This document shows positions 46,250-55,570 of a DNA stretch of 64,000 bases, piece after piece. The notes beneath the pieces are model-generated. The model was not told the origin of the DNA, did no database searches, and saw only the letters and a program-made list of their open reading frames with translations. The stretch is from Desulfofustis glycolicus DSM 9705. Its GTDB lineage: Bacteria > Desulfobacterota > Desulfobulbia > Desulfobulbales > Desulfocapsaceae. Location of the stretch: contig NZ_FQXS01000012.1 of assembly GCF_900130015.1 (NCBI RefSeq), positions 61,405-125,404 of the forward strand. Direction: 5' to 3'. Every line of letters begins with the position of its first letter. The first letter of the stretch is position 1. Both the position numbers and the translations under genes were made by a program.

Positions 46250-48058
46250 TCAGTCGTTGTTTCGGATATCAGCGGGATAGAGCGAATACAAGGTTGAACC
46301 GGTCGGCGGCGGCCGGCGCAAATGACTGCCGAAGACGATGATCCGCTCGTCGGGATCGGCAAAGAAAAGGGGGATCGCCTCGGTGTCGCATTGTTCGGGC
46401 GCGTCTATGGCCTGCTGCTGAGGCAGCGGCTCGCCCCGGATCTCCGCTCCGCTGGTCAGCAGTTCATGGAGTTTTCGGTAAGAGACCGGCCTGCAGAATC
46501 GGTTGAAGAGCCGATGCGAGGGCGTCCACCGGGGAGCGGTGGCGTCGGTCTCGCTGTGGTCGCCGCTGATAATGAACAGGTTGTTCCGACCGAGCTCCTG
46601 GCGATAGCGGAGGGCAGCCGCATAATTGATGTCGTCGTCCGGCGATAGGGCCAGCATGGTGCCGATGCCGGCCAGATTGAGACGCTGATCGGCATAATCG
46701 GGGAATGGGTTGCCCTGGTAGGTTTCCAGGCCTTCCTGCTGAGCGATTTTGATCTGATTCCGGTCGGTATCGGCGAGCAGCACCCTGACGTTTTGTCGGG
46801 CCAGGGCGGTCCCGATTGTCCGGGCGACGGGGTTGGCGCCGATGATCAAAAAGCCGCGCGGTTCCTGCTTGGTAATGCCGAGCAAGCGGGCGAGCGGTGG
46901 TGCCGTGGCGCTTTGCAGCAGAACGGTGCCGATAATGATGGTAAAGGTCAGCGGGACAAGCAGGTGGGCATCGGCAAAACCGGCCGATTCGAGCTTGAGG
47001 GCGAACAGCGAGGAAATGGCCGCGGCGACGATACCGCGTGGGGCGACCCAGGCCAGGAAAAGGCGCTCCTGCAGCCGCAGGCGCGAGCCAAGTGAGCTGA
47101 GCAGGACATTGACCGGCCGGGCCAGGCATTGCACGATCAGAAAGACGATACCCCCGCCCCAGCCGAGCCCGATCAGGGCGGTCAGGTCGAGGCGGGCGGT
47201 GAGCAGCAGAAAGAGCAGCGAAATCAGCAGGACGCTGAGGTTCTCCTTGAAGCGCAGGATTTCATCGAGGGTTACGCCCGGCATATTGGCCAGCCAGACG
47301 CCGAATACGGTAACGGTGACCAGTCCCGATTCCGGTTGCAAGGTGTCGGCCAGCACGAAGGTGACGAAGATCATCGTCAGGGTGGCCACGTTCTGCAAAA
47401 AGTCGGGCAGGGCGCGGTTTCTGAGCACCAGGCCGAACAGATAGCCGGCGGTCACCCCGATCAAGGCGCCGACACCGACGATCTGGGCAAAGACCAGAAC
47501 GGTTCGGCTCCAGGCCTGCTGGGTGCTGTCGGCGACGATGAATTCAAAGACGAGGACGGCAAGCGCCACGCCGATCGGGTCGATGACGATCCCTTCCCAA
47601 CGCAAAACCCCGGCAACCGCCGGAGTGGGCCTGACCGCCCGCAGCAGGGGGGCGATTACCGTCGGTCCGGTGACGACCGTCAGCGCCCCGAAGAGAAAGG
47701 CAATCTCCCAACCGAGACCGGTAATGAAATGGGCCGCGACGGTGGTGATCAGCCAGGTGATTACCAGACCGAAGGTCAGCATATTGCGGACGACCCCTTG
47801 GATGCCCCGCAACTCATGGAACTTCAGGGTAATACTGCCTTCAAAGAGGATGATCGCAACGCTCAGCGAGACGAAGGGCAGCAGCAGGTCGCCAAGCAAC
47901 CGGTCCGGATCGAGCGCGCCGAGTACCGGTCCGGCCAGTATGCCGGCCAGCAGCAGAAACAGGATCGCCGGCAGATTAACCCGCCAGGCCAGCCATTGGC
48001 AGCAGGCAGCCGTCAGGAACGCTCCGGCGATTACGATCAGGGCCTCATGTCCTGCCAT
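46250..48058 (-). CDS. CPA1-type Na+(K+)/H+ antiporter with TrkA-like C-terminal domain
   Basis: A 602-residue protein. Residues 1-~400 hold about twelve transmembrane helices with NhaP-like signatures FEGSITLKFHELRG, LTVVTGPTVIAPLLR and WEGIVIDPIGVALAVLVFE. The C-terminal cytosolic region has a TrkA-N-like Rossmann fold (FLIIGANPVARTIG) that may bind NAD or nucleotides and gate transport. It exchanges Na+ or K+ for protons. It lies 24 bp downstream of potD on the same strand, so it may be co-transcribed with the polyamine transporter. Confidence 0.88.
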   Translation of the reverse strand: MAGHEALIVIAGAFLTAACCQWLAWRVNLPAILFLLLAGILAGPVLGALDPDRLLGDLLLPFVSLSVAIILFEGSITLKFHELRGIQGVVRNMLTFGLVITWLITTVAAHFITGLGWEIAFLFGALTVVTGPTVIAPLLRAVRPTPAVAGVLRWEGIVIDPIGVALAVLVFEFIVADSTQQAWSRTVLVFAQIVGVGALIGVTAGYLFGLVLRNRALPDFLQNVATLTMIFVTFVLADTLQPESGLVTVTVFGVWLANMPGVTLDEILRFKENLSVLLISLLFLLLTARLDLTALIGLGWGGGIVFLIVQCLARPVNVLLSSLGSRLRLQERLFLAWVAPRGIVAAAISSLFALKLESAGFADAHLLVPLTFTIIIGTVLLQSATAPPLARLLGITKQEPRGFLIIGANPVARTIGTALARQNVRVLLADTDRNQIKIAQQEGLETYQGNPFPDYADQRLNLAGIGTMLALSPDDDINYAAALRYRQELGRNNLFIISGDHSETDATAPRWTPSHRLFNRFCRPVSYRKLHELLTSGAEIRGEPLPQQQAIDAPEQCDTEAIPLFFADPDERIIVFGSHLRRPPPTGSTLYSLYPADIRNND

Positions 48059-48082
48059 TGTTCAGGCTCGACCGCTGCGGGG

Positions 48083-49123
48083 CTATTGGCCCGTCCGTAG
48101 TTTTTCCCAATACTGCTGGTAAATTGGCAGGGCCTCGCCGACATCGGTCTGAAATTCGCCGTTTTCGACGATCCGGGCGGCCGGGAAGATGACCGGACTG
48201 CTGCGGACTTCTTCGTCGAGCAACGCGATGGCGCCGAGTACCGGTGTGGCATAGCCGTTTTCCTCGACGCAGATTTTCGCGATTTCGGGCCGGAGCATGA
48301 AATCGATGAAGGCATGGGCGTTCTCGATGTTGCGCGCCCCCTTCGGAATCACGAAACTGTCGACCCAAAAGGCCGCGCCTTCCTGTGGGTAGATATAGAC
48401 GATGGCCGGATTTTCCTGTTGGGCCATCCAGGCCTCCCCGTTCCAGATCATGCCGATGCTCACTTCGCCGGCCAGGTAGGGAAGTCGCGGCGAATCGCTG
48501 TTGAAGAGCAGGACATTGGGCATCAGCTCCCGGAGAAGTTGGTAGGCCTGCTCGATTTGTTCGGGATCCCGGCTGTTGCTCGAGTATCCCTTGATCTTCA
48601 GGGCCATGTGAAAGACTTCGCGCATGTCGTCCTGCAGCAGCAGGCGGCCCTTGAATTCGGGCTTCCAGAGATCCTGCCAGGAATCGATGGTTTCCGGCAG
48701 GATCTCGTTGCTGTTGACCCCGATGCCGGTCGATCCCCACATATAAGGGATGGAATAGACGTTGCCCGGATCGAAGGGCCGATCCATCAGGTTCGGGTCG
48801 AGATCGCCGAGATGCGGGAGCAGTTCATGATCGAGCGCCACCAGCATGTCTTCCCGGCCCATCTTGTTGACGTAATAGGTGGATGGTACCACCAGGTCGT
48901 AGCCGTCGTCGTCGACGAGCTTCAGCTTGGCGTACATGGTCTCGTTGCTGTCGTAGGTGGTATAAATGACTTCGATGCCGGTTTCCGCTGTGAACTGCCG
49001 GAGGACCGTGTCGGGGATATATTCGGTCCAGTTGTAGATATAGACTTTTTCTGCGGCTGACGCCGGAAAGGCGCAGAGCAGGGTGCAGAGGCAGATTGTT
49101 TGCAAAAATCGTTTAGGCGCCAT
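48083..49123 (-). CDS. potD: Spermidine/putrescine-binding periplasmic protein
   Basis: A 346-residue type 1/2 solute-binding protein with a Sec signal peptide (MAPKRFLQTICLC..., cleavage after ASA-A). The mature start EKVYIYNWTEYIP and YDLVVPSTYYVNKM are typical of PotD/PotF. It delivers polyamines to the PotABC ABC importer. Its start overlaps the end of potC by 11 bp. Confidence 0.92.
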   Translation of the reverse strand: MAPKRFLQTICLCTLLCAFPASAAEKVYIYNWTEYIPDTVLRQFTAETGIEVIYTTYDSNETMYAKLKLVDDDGYDLVVPSTYYVNKMGREDMLVALDHELLPHLGDLDPNLMDRPFDPGNVYSIPYMWGSTGIGVNSNEILPETIDSWQDLWKPEFKGRLLLQDDMREVFHMALKIKGYSSNSRDPEQIEQAYQLLRELMPNVLLFNSDSPRLPYLAGEVSIGMIWNGEAWMAQQENPAIVYIYPQEGAAFWVDSFVIPKGARNIENAHAFIDFMLRPEIAKICVEENGYATPVLGAIALLDEEVRSSPVIFPAARIVENGEFQTDVGEALPIYQQYWEKLRTGQ

Positions 49124-49886
49124 GTTCTTTCTCCTTCAATAAAAGCTGACTGATAATCACCAGTACCAGGGACAAGGCGACCATCAGGGTCGACAACGCG
49201 TTGACCTCAGGCTTGACGCCCACCTTGACCATCGAAAAGATTTTCAGCGGCAGCACGTCGAAAGACGGGCCGGTGACGAACGAACTGACAATAACATCAT
49301 CGAGAGACAGCGTAAAGGCCAGCAACCAGCTGGCGATCAAAGCGGGACTGAGCAATGGCAGCACGATCCGGCCGAGGACTTGGCTTTCCGAGGCGCCAAG
49401 GTCGCGGGCGGCATCGAGCAGAAACGGATTGAATCCCTGGAGCCGGGCGACGATGGTCATCGTCGTAAACGGCAGGCAGAAGGTGATGTGGGCCAGCAGC
49501 AGAGACCAGAACCCGAGTGAAACGCCGAGCATCACAAACAGGACCAGCAAGGCGATGGCTAGGATGATGTCCGGTGCCATCATCAGTGTCATCAAGGTGC
49601 CCTGCAGGATGCGCCGGCCGGCAAAGCGGTAGAGACGAAAGCCGATGGCGGCCAGTGCCCCGAGCAGCGTTGCCGCCGTCGCCGCCGAGAAGGCCACGGC
49701 CAATGAGTTTTTTGCCGCTTCCATCAGCCCGGCGTTGGCCAGCATGGCCGGAAACCATTGCAGGGTGAAGCCATCCCAGCTAAGGCCGTAGCGGTTGGCA
49801 TTGAAGGAGTTGATGATCAACACGATGATCGGCAGGTAGAGATAGCCGAAGATAAGCGTGAAATAGATCAGTCGCACCGCATTCAT
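49113..49886 (-). CDS. potC: Spermidine/putrescine ABC transporter permease PotC
   Basis: A 257-residue permease with six transmembrane helices and the EAA-loop DAARDLGASESQVLGRIVLPL. It pairs with PotB to form the channel. The ATG at 49886 is preceded by GGAG; the frame extends upstream inside potB but without the family start. It overlaps potB by 4 bp and potD by 11 bp, indicating translational coupling. Confidence 0.92.
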   Translation of the reverse strand: MNAVRLIYFTLIFGYLYLPIIVLIINSFNANRYGLSWDGFTLQWFPAMLANAGLMEAAKNSLAVAFSAATAATLLGALAAIGFRLYRFAGRRILQGTLMTLMMAPDIILAIALLVLFVMLGVSLGFWSLLLAHITFCLPFTTMTIVARLQGFNPFLLDAARDLGASESQVLGRIVLPLLSPALIASWLLAFTLSLDDVIVSSFVTGPSFDVLPLKIFSMVKVGVKPEVNALSTLMVALSLVLVIISQLLLKEKEHGA

Positions 49887-50734
49887 GGCTGATGGCTCCG
49901 CAGGGCCAGGTTTCTCATGAACAGCCAATAGACACAGAGCATCAGCGCCATGATGATGATCAGTGCGACGCTGGTCGCTGAACCGAGTGGCCAGTTGCGG
50001 GCGTTGAGGAATTGTTGGTGGATCAGGTTGCCGACGAGTAACTGGCGCGCGCCGCCGAGCAGGGAGGCAACGTAGAACAGACCCATGGTCGGCACGAAGA
50101 CCATGATGCAGCCGGCCAGTACGCCGGGCAGGGTCAGCGGCCAGACGATGCTGCGAAAGGTGGCAGGGAATCCGGCCCCGAGATCGCGGGCCGCTTCGAC
50201 CAGGCGGAAATCGAATTTCTCCATGGTGGCATAGAGCGGCAGGATCATGAACGGCAGCATCAGGTAGAAAAGGCCGAGTACAACGGCGGTATCGGTATAG
50301 AGCAGCCTGATCGGGGTGTCGATGATGCCGAGGTGGAGGAGCAGCGTGTTGAGCAGCCCCTGAGTACCGAGGACCATCCGAATAGCATAGGTCCGGACCA
50401 ATGAATTGGTCCAGAAGGGGATCATTAGCAAGATCAGCACCAGCATCCGCGTGCGGCGGTTGAGGCGGGCCGTCAGCCAGGCGAAGGGATAGCCGATGAT
50501 CAGGCAGAAGACGGTGGTCAATACGGCCAGCCAGATCGAGCGCAACAGGACTCTGAGATAGCCGGGATCGACGAGTTGCCGATAAGCGTCCAGGGAGAAA
50601 GACAGCTCGAAAAAGGCCTCCGGGTCCTGGCCAAGGAAGCTGGCAAAGAGGAGCAGCAGGATCGGCAGTACCCCGAAAACAACAAGCCAGAAGCCGATCA
50701 GGGCGATTATCAGAGTCCTCGTCCTACTCTTCAT
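49883..50734 (-). CDS. potB: Spermidine/putrescine ABC transporter permease PotB
   Basis: A 283-residue permease with six transmembrane helices and the EAA motif EAARDLGAGFPATFRSIVWPL. It forms the membrane channel with PotC. The start at 50734 (MKSRTRTLIIALIGFW) fits the family; the frame continues upstream within potA but is not conserved. It overlaps potA by 11 bp. Confidence 0.92.
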   Translation of the reverse strand: MKSRTRTLIIALIGFWLVVFGVLPILLLLFASFLGQDPEAFFELSFSLDAYRQLVDPGYLRVLLRSIWLAVLTTVFCLIIGYPFAWLTARLNRRTRMLVLILLMIPFWTNSLVRTYAIRMVLGTQGLLNTLLLHLGIIDTPIRLLYTDTAVVLGLFYLMLPFMILPLYATMEKFDFRLVEAARDLGAGFPATFRSIVWPLTLPGVLAGCIMVFVPTMGLFYVASLLGGARQLLVGNLIHQQFLNARNWPLGSATSVALIIIMALMLCVYWLFMRNLALRSHQP

Positions 50735-51815
50735 CAGGCAACACGACCTCCCAGCCATGGACCCATGATACCGAAACTTTTTCACCGATACGGTAATCGA
50801 AATCGGGGTCGTCCTCGTCGAAGAACTCACAGGCCCGGACCACAGGACCGGCATCGAGTTGAATGGTCGTATCCAAGGTGGCGCCGCGGTAACTCCGTTC
50901 GATGATAGTGCCCGGTAGCTGGGGCATACCGTGCCGGGCGTCATCGGTCAACCGCAGGTCTTCCGGCCGGAGCAGAATCTGCACGCCGCTGCCGGGAGCG
51001 AGGTCGCGTCCGGAGCGGGCCGGCGTAGTGTGGCCGAACAGCGAGACGCTGAGGTATTTTCCGTCGAGTCGCTGCTCGACCGTGGCCGGCAACAGGTTGA
51101 TGTCACCGATGAACCGGGCGACATAGAGGCTGTTCGGCTCTTCGTAGACTTCCCGGGGCGTGCCGGTCTGGGCAATACGACCGTCGCGCATGACGACGAC
51201 CCGGTCGGACATGGACAGCGCTTCTTCCTGATCGTGGGTGACCAGGATAAAGGTGATGTTCAGCTCGCGTTGCAACCGCTTCAATTCGATCTGCATATCC
51301 CGTCGCAACCGGGCGTCCAGTGCCGACAGCGGCTCGTCGAGCAGCAGGACCCGCGGGCGGTTGATAATTGCCCGGGCGATCGCCACCCGCTGCTGCTGGC
51401 CGCCGGAGAGCTGGCCGGGAAAGCGGGAAGAGAAGCTGGACAGTTTGGTTTCGGCGAGGACCGCCTCGACCCGCTCCCGTAATGGAAGGCCTTTGATTTT
51501 TTTCAGGCGCAGGCCAAAGGCGACATTATCGAATACCGTCATGTGCGGAAACAGCGCGTAGCTCTGAAAGACCGTGTTGACCTGCCGCTTTTCCGGAGAC
51601 AGGGGCAGAAGATCAATGCCGTCGAGCAGAATCGATCCGCGGTCGGGCGCTTCGAAACCGGCGATCAGCCGGAGCAGCGTTGTTTTCCCGCAACCGGATG
51701 GGCCGAGCAGGGTAATAAACTCGCCATGAGCTACATCAAGGGAGAAGTCGCTGAGGACATCGTGGCCGTCAAAGGCTTTGGCTACCTCGCGAATCGATAG
51801 AACGAGACTGCTCAT
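50724..51815 (-). CDS. potA: Spermidine/putrescine ABC transporter ATPase PotA
   Basis: A 363-residue ABC ATPase. Walker A GPSGCGKTTL, the signature LSGGQQQRVAIARA, Walker B VLLLDEPLSALD and the H-loop LVTHDQEEAL are all intact. The C-terminal TOBE/regulatory domain contains LRPEDLRLTD. It is the first gene of a complete potABCD operon, order identical to E. coli. A candidate promoter and an inverted repeat lie upstream. Confidence 0.93.
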   Translation of the reverse strand: MSSLVLSIREVAKAFDGHDVLSDFSLDVAHGEFITLLGPSGCGKTTLLRLIAGFEAPDRGSILLDGIDLLPLSPEKRQVNTVFQSYALFPHMTVFDNVAFGLRLKKIKGLPLRERVEAVLAETKLSSFSSRFPGQLSGGQQQRVAIARAIINRPRVLLLDEPLSALDARLRRDMQIELKRLQRELNITFILVTHDQEEALSMSDRVVVMRDGRIAQTGTPREVYEEPNSLYVARFIGDINLLPATVEQRLDGKYLSVSLFGHTTPARSGRDLAPGSGVQILLRPEDLRLTDDARHGMPQLPGTIIERSYRGATLDTTIQLDAGPVVRACEFFDEDDPDFDYRIGEKVSVSWVHGWEVVLPDEE

Positions 51816-51851
51816 GAATCCCTGGTGTGTTGGTTGAGGTCATAAGGTCTT

Positions 51852-51870
51852 GTCCATACCGGTTATGGAC
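51852..51870. promoter_or_regulatory. inverted repeat in the potA leader
   Basis: GTCCATA-CCGGT-TATGGAC is a perfect 7-5-7 inverted repeat 36 bp before the potA ATG and about 50 bp downstream of the proposed -10. It could be an operator or a leader hairpin. No regulator can be named. Confidence 0.45.
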
Positions 51871-51917
51871 GATTCGGCGCTGGAGACGATTCGTACGCGT
51901 ACCGCCGTTTCCCCCCC

Positions 51918-51946
51918 CATACAGCATATCTGGTGCGGTGGTGCAA
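51918..51946 (-). promoter_or_regulatory. candidate promoter of potABCD
   Basis: Minus-strand TTGCAC (51941-51946) and TGTATG (51918-51923) are 17 bp apart. The match to consensus is moderate. It is divergent from the thiolase promoter at 51984. Confidence 0.4.
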
Positions 51947-51983
51947 GGATTATTTCTCACCCGTTGCAGAGCGGTGAAAATGA

Positions 51984-52012
51984 TTGACAAAAAGGGAAGA
52001 GCTGGTAAACAT
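51984..52012 (+). promoter_or_regulatory. sigma-70 promoter of the beta-oxidation operon
   Basis: TTGACA (51984-51989) is followed after 17 bp by AAACAT (52007-52012). The -35 is consensus, the -10 weak, as often seen at regulated promoters. The leader to the thiolase ATG is about 150 nt. Confidence 0.55.
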
Positions 52013-52022
52013 CACGGTTAAC

Positions 52023-52038
52023 GACCGAGCGCTTGGTC
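52023..52038. promoter_or_regulatory. regulon operator, copy 4 (thiolase promoter)
   Basis: GACCGAGCGCTTGGTC, a near-perfect 16-bp palindrome centred 18 bp after the -10 of the thiolase promoter. It belongs to the same GANCG-AGCGCT-YRNTC set as the sites at 20913, 21108 and 46041. Confidence 0.65.
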
Positions 52039-52171
52039 GGAGACGGAAAGGGACATTCCTGCAGCCAGGGACGACCTCTCGGCAGAGCCGCCGCTTGACC
52101 GGCGGCGACCGGCAGGCATGCTGCGGTGCGGGAAGCCGGAACACTACCATATCAGCAGATCGGGTGAGTCA

Positions 52172-53350
52172 ATGAACACAGCGGTAATTGTCAGTGCCGT
52201 TCGCACGCCGTTGGGCAGTTTCGGTGGAACATTGTCCACCGTCGGGGCGACCGACCTTGGGGCACATGTTATCAGGGAAGCGATTGCGCGTGCCGGCATC
52301 GAGCAGCAGGTGGTGGACGAGTGCATCATGGGAATGGTTCTGCCCTGCGGCTATGGCCAGAACCCGGCGAAACAAGCGGCTATCAAGGCGGGGTTGCCCG
52401 AGGAAATGGAGGCGCTGACGATCAACAAGGTGTGCGGGTCGTCGCTCAAGTCGGTGATGCTCGCGGCCCAGGCCATCCAATGCGGTGACGCCGACGTGGT
52501 TGTTGCCGGTGGCATGGAGAACATGAGCATGGCCCCCTACTATCTGGAGAAAGCCCGCTGGGGACAGCGGATGGGGCATGGGACCCTGAAAGATCACATG
52601 ATCAATGACGGTCTCTGGGATATGGTCAACGATTTTCACATGGGCATGTCCAACGAGTTCATCAGCGAGCGTTGGCACGTGAGCCGGGAAGATCAGGATC
52701 GTTTTGCCGAACAATCGTATGCCCGCGCCCTGCAGGCCCTTGGTGACGGCCGCTTCTCCGATGAAATCGCACCGGTACCGGTACCACAGCGCAAAACCAA
52801 GGAGCCGGTTTGGTTCTCCGTTGACGAGTGCCCGACCGAGACGAGCTTTGCCACCTTGAGCAAGATGCGGCCGGCCTTCACCAAGGACGGCGTCGGCACG
52901 GCCGGCAATGCCTCGATCATCAGCGACGGCGCCGCGGCGCTGGTAGTGATGAGCGAAGCCCGGGCAACGGAGTTGGGCTGTCAGGTCCTGGCCCGGATCG
53001 GCGCCCAGGCGTCACACGGGATTGAGCTGAAATATATCCTGATGGCGCCCATTCACGCCATTCCGAAGGTGTTGAAAAAAGAAGGCGTCGGTATCGAAAA
53101 CGTCGACCTGTTTGAGATCAACGAGGCCTTCAGCGGTGCCTCGACCGCGATCAACCGGGTGCTGGCCCTTGATCCGCAGAAAGTCAACGTCAACGGCGGC
53201 AGTGTCGCCCTCGGCCATCCGATCGGGGCAAGCGGTGCGCGGGTTTTGACCACGTTGTTGCACGAAATGATTCGGCGCGACGTCAGGCGGGGTGTTGCCT
53301 CGCTGTGTCTCGGCGGAGGCGAGGCCGTCGCCCTGGTCGTCAACCGCTGA
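52172..53350 (+). CDS. Acetyl-CoA acetyltransferase (thiolase)
   Basis: A 392-residue thiolase. The nucleophile Cys lies in NKVCGSSLKSVMLAAQAI, the general acid/base His in ALGHPIGASGAR and the second Cys in CLGGGEA. In the oxidative direction it cleaves acetoacetyl-CoA (or 3-ketoacyl-CoA) to acetyl-CoA. GGGTGA lies before the ATG at 52172; an upstream frame extension is not conserved. It is the first gene of the beta-oxidation cluster and follows an operator-bearing promoter. Confidence 0.93.
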   Translation: MNTAVIVSAVRTPLGSFGGTLSTVGATDLGAHVIREAIARAGIEQQVVDECIMGMVLPCGYGQNPAKQAAIKAGLPEEMEALTINKVCGSSLKSVMLAAQAIQCGDADVVVAGGMENMSMAPYYLEKARWGQRMGHGTLKDHMINDGLWDMVNDFHMGMSNEFISERWHVSREDQDRFAEQSYARALQALGDGRFSDEIAPVPVPQRKTKEPVWFSVDECPTETSFATLSKMRPAFTKDGVGTAGNASIISDGAAALVVMSEARATELGCQVLARIGAQASHGIELKYILMAPIHAIPKVLKKEGVGIENVDLFEINEAFSGASTAINRVLALDPQKVNVNGGSVALGHPIGASGARVLTTLLHEMIRRDVRRGVASLCLGGGEAVALVVNR

Positions 53351-53470
53351 TCCGGGAAGGTTGTTGTTCGGACAGCCGGGCCGCCAGCATGGGGGCCCGG
53401 CTGTCCGAACACGGTATCACGGTATTGTCAATCGTAGGTCCGGTCGATCGCGGCCGGCCGAGGAGGGCTC

Positions 53471-54319
53471 ATGGAAATCAGATCATTCGGCGTCGTCGGT
53501 GCCGGCCAGATGGGCAGTGGCATCGCTCAGGTCGCTGCGGCAAGCGGGCTCGACGTGGTAATGAGCGATATCAACGACGACTGCACGGCCAGGGGGGTGC
53601 AGTCCATCGAGAAGAATCTGCAGCGCAGCGTCGACAAGGGTAAACTGGACCAGGAAACCTGCCGGGCGATCCGCGGCCGGATCAGCACTACCACCCGCTT
53701 GACCGACCTGGCCGGCGTCGATTTTGTGGTCGAGGCGGCAGTCGAGATGGAGGAGCTCAAATTCGGCCTCTTTCGCGAACTCGATACAGTATGTCCAGAC
53801 CACGTGATCCTGGCGACCAATACCTCGTCTATCCCGATCGGCCGGATCGGTGCCCAGACCAAGCGGCCGGAAAAAGTGATCGGCATGCATTTCATGAACC
53901 CGGTGCCGGTGATGAAATTGGTCGAAGTCATCAGGGGGCTTCGGACGTCCGAGGAAACGTTTGCCCTGACCTGGAGTCTGAGCGAGCGGTTTGGCAAAAC
54001 ACCGGCCGAGGCCGGTGATTATCCGGGGTTTCTGGCCAATCGGATCCTGATGCCGATGATCAACGAAGCAATCTTCTGCCTCTATCAGGGCGTCGGCAAA
54101 CCGGAAGATATCGACACGGTGATGAAGCTCGGTATGAACCACCCGATGGGCCCGCTCGCCCTGGCCGATCTGATTGGGCTGGATACCTGCCTGGCGATTA
54201 TGGAAACCCTTTATGACGGGTTCAAGGATTCGAAATATCGTCCCTGTCCGTTGCTGCGAAAATATGTCGAGGCCGGTTGGTTCGGCCGCAAGAGCGGCCG
54301 TGGCTTTTATCAGTATTGA
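53471..54319 (+). CDS. hbd: 3-hydroxybutyryl-CoA dehydrogenase
   Basis: A 282-residue NAD-dependent enzyme. The Rossmann motif GAGQMGSGIAQVAA is at residues ~9-22, and TNTSSIPIGRIG and the catalytic His region GMHFMNPVPVMKLVEVI follow. It oxidises 3-hydroxybutyryl-CoA to acetoacetyl-CoA. The length matches single-function (clostridial-type) enzymes. It is downstream of the thiolase in the same direction with a 120-bp spacer; GAGGAGGG precedes the ATG. Confidence 0.94.
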   Translation: MEIRSFGVVGAGQMGSGIAQVAAASGLDVVMSDINDDCTARGVQSIEKNLQRSVDKGKLDQETCRAIRGRISTTTRLTDLAGVDFVVEAAVEMEELKFGLFRELDTVCPDHVILATNTSSIPIGRIGAQTKRPEKVIGMHFMNPVPVMKLVEVIRGLRTSEETFALTWSLSERFGKTPAEAGDYPGFLANRILMPMINEAIFCLYQGVGKPEDIDTVMKLGMNHPMGPLALADLIGLDTCLAIMETLYDGFKDSKYRPCPLLRKYVEAGWFGRKSGRGFYQY

Positions 54320-54358
54320 TCCCGGGACGGCCGGCAAACCGTGAATAGCAAGGGGGCC

Positions 54359-55564
54359 ATGGAGCAGCATTATGACGGTATCGTACCGGCCGCCGAACTG
54401 AACGAGCGGGTCGGCAAGCTGCAGCGGGCCATGCAAGGCCGGGTCGACGGTGCCTTGATCATCCAGAAGACGGATCTTTTCTACTTCGCATCGACCGCAC
54501 AGCAAGGCTGGCTCTATGTTCCGGCGACCGGGGCGCCGCTGCTGCTGATTTTCAAGGATTACCAGCGGGCCTGCGCCGAGTCGGCTTGGGAGCAGGTGGC
54601 CTCGCTGGCCAGTGCCAAAAAGCTGCCGGCGATGCTGGCCGAATACGGTTACCCGGCCCCGAAGGTGCTCGGCCTTGAACTCGATGTGCTGCCGGCCAAC
54701 CTCTATTTCAGCTACCGGCAGATCTTCGCCGACGCCGAAATTGTCGATATCGCGCATGACATCCGACTGGTCCGGGCGGTGAAGTCACTCTATGAAGTGG
54801 AGATGATCAGGCGGGCTGCCCGCTGCTCCGATCAGGTCTTTGCCAAGGTCCCGGAGATTTTGGCCGAAGGGAAACCAGAAGTGGCCGCTGCCGGGGAGCT
54901 GGAGGGTTTTGCCCGCAGCCTCGGGCACCAGGGCATCGTGCGGATGCGGTTGTGGGGTGGTGAGCTCTTTTATGGTCACCTGATGTCTGGTGATGCCGCG
55001 GCGGTGCCGAGTTATCTTGCCTCGCCGACCGGTGGCGCCGGGGTCAGCCCGCTGGTCAGTCAAGGGGCGGGCTTCAGGCCGATCGACCGGAATGAGCCGA
55101 TCCTCGTCGATTATGTCTTTGCTCTGAACGGTTATTGCGCCGATCACGCCCGCATTTTCTGTATCGGCCGGCTGTCCGATGAGTTGCTGGCGGCACACGA
55201 GGCGATGCTCGATCTCCAGCAGCAGATGAAATCGGCGGCCCGACCCGGAGCGCGGACCGGCGAACTCTACGAACAGATGATCACCCGGGCCGATGAGTTG
55301 GGTTATGGTGACAGGTTCATGGGGGTTGGTGAGCGACGGATCCGTTTTACCGGTCACGGCGTCGGCCTGGAGTTGGACGAATACCCCTTCATCGCCAAGG
55401 GGCAGAAGATGGAACTGGCCACCGGCATGGTTCTGGCGCTGGAGCCAAAGGTGATCTTCCCGGGCCGCGGCGTGGTTGGTATCGAGAACACCCACCTGGT
55501 CGGGGAAGACGGTCTCGAATCGTTGACCAGCAGCCCCGAGTCCGTCATTTCGCTCGCGGGGTAG
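54359..55564 (+). CDS. M24-family (Xaa-Pro peptidase-like) protein
   Basis: About 401 residues. An N-terminal creatinase-like domain (1-~160) precedes a pita-bread M24 domain with the five metal ligands in place: Asp in ILVDYVF, Asp in ADHARIF, His in TGHGVGLELDEYP, Glu in LALEPKV and Glu in GIENTHLV. It could be an active proline peptidase or another hydrolase. Why it lies in a beta-oxidation operon is unknown. The ATG at 54359 follows AAGGGGG very closely; a GTG at 54341 is the alternative. Confidence 0.82.
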   Translation: MEQHYDGIVPAAELNERVGKLQRAMQGRVDGALIIQKTDLFYFASTAQQGWLYVPATGAPLLLIFKDYQRACAESAWEQVASLASAKKLPAMLAEYGYPAPKVLGLELDVLPANLYFSYRQIFADAEIVDIAHDIRLVRAVKSLYEVEMIRRAARCSDQVFAKVPEILAEGKPEVAAAGELEGFARSLGHQGIVRMRLWGGELFYGHLMSGDAAAVPSYLASPTGGAGVSPLVSQGAGFRPIDRNEPILVDYVFALNGYCADHARIFCIGRLSDELLAAHEAMLDLQQQMKSAARPGARTGELYEQMITRADELGYGDRFMGVGERRIRFTGHGVGLELDEYPFIAKGQKMELATGMVLALEPKVIFPGRGVVGIENTHLVGEDGLESLTSSPESVISLAG

Positions 55565-55570
55565 TGGAGA

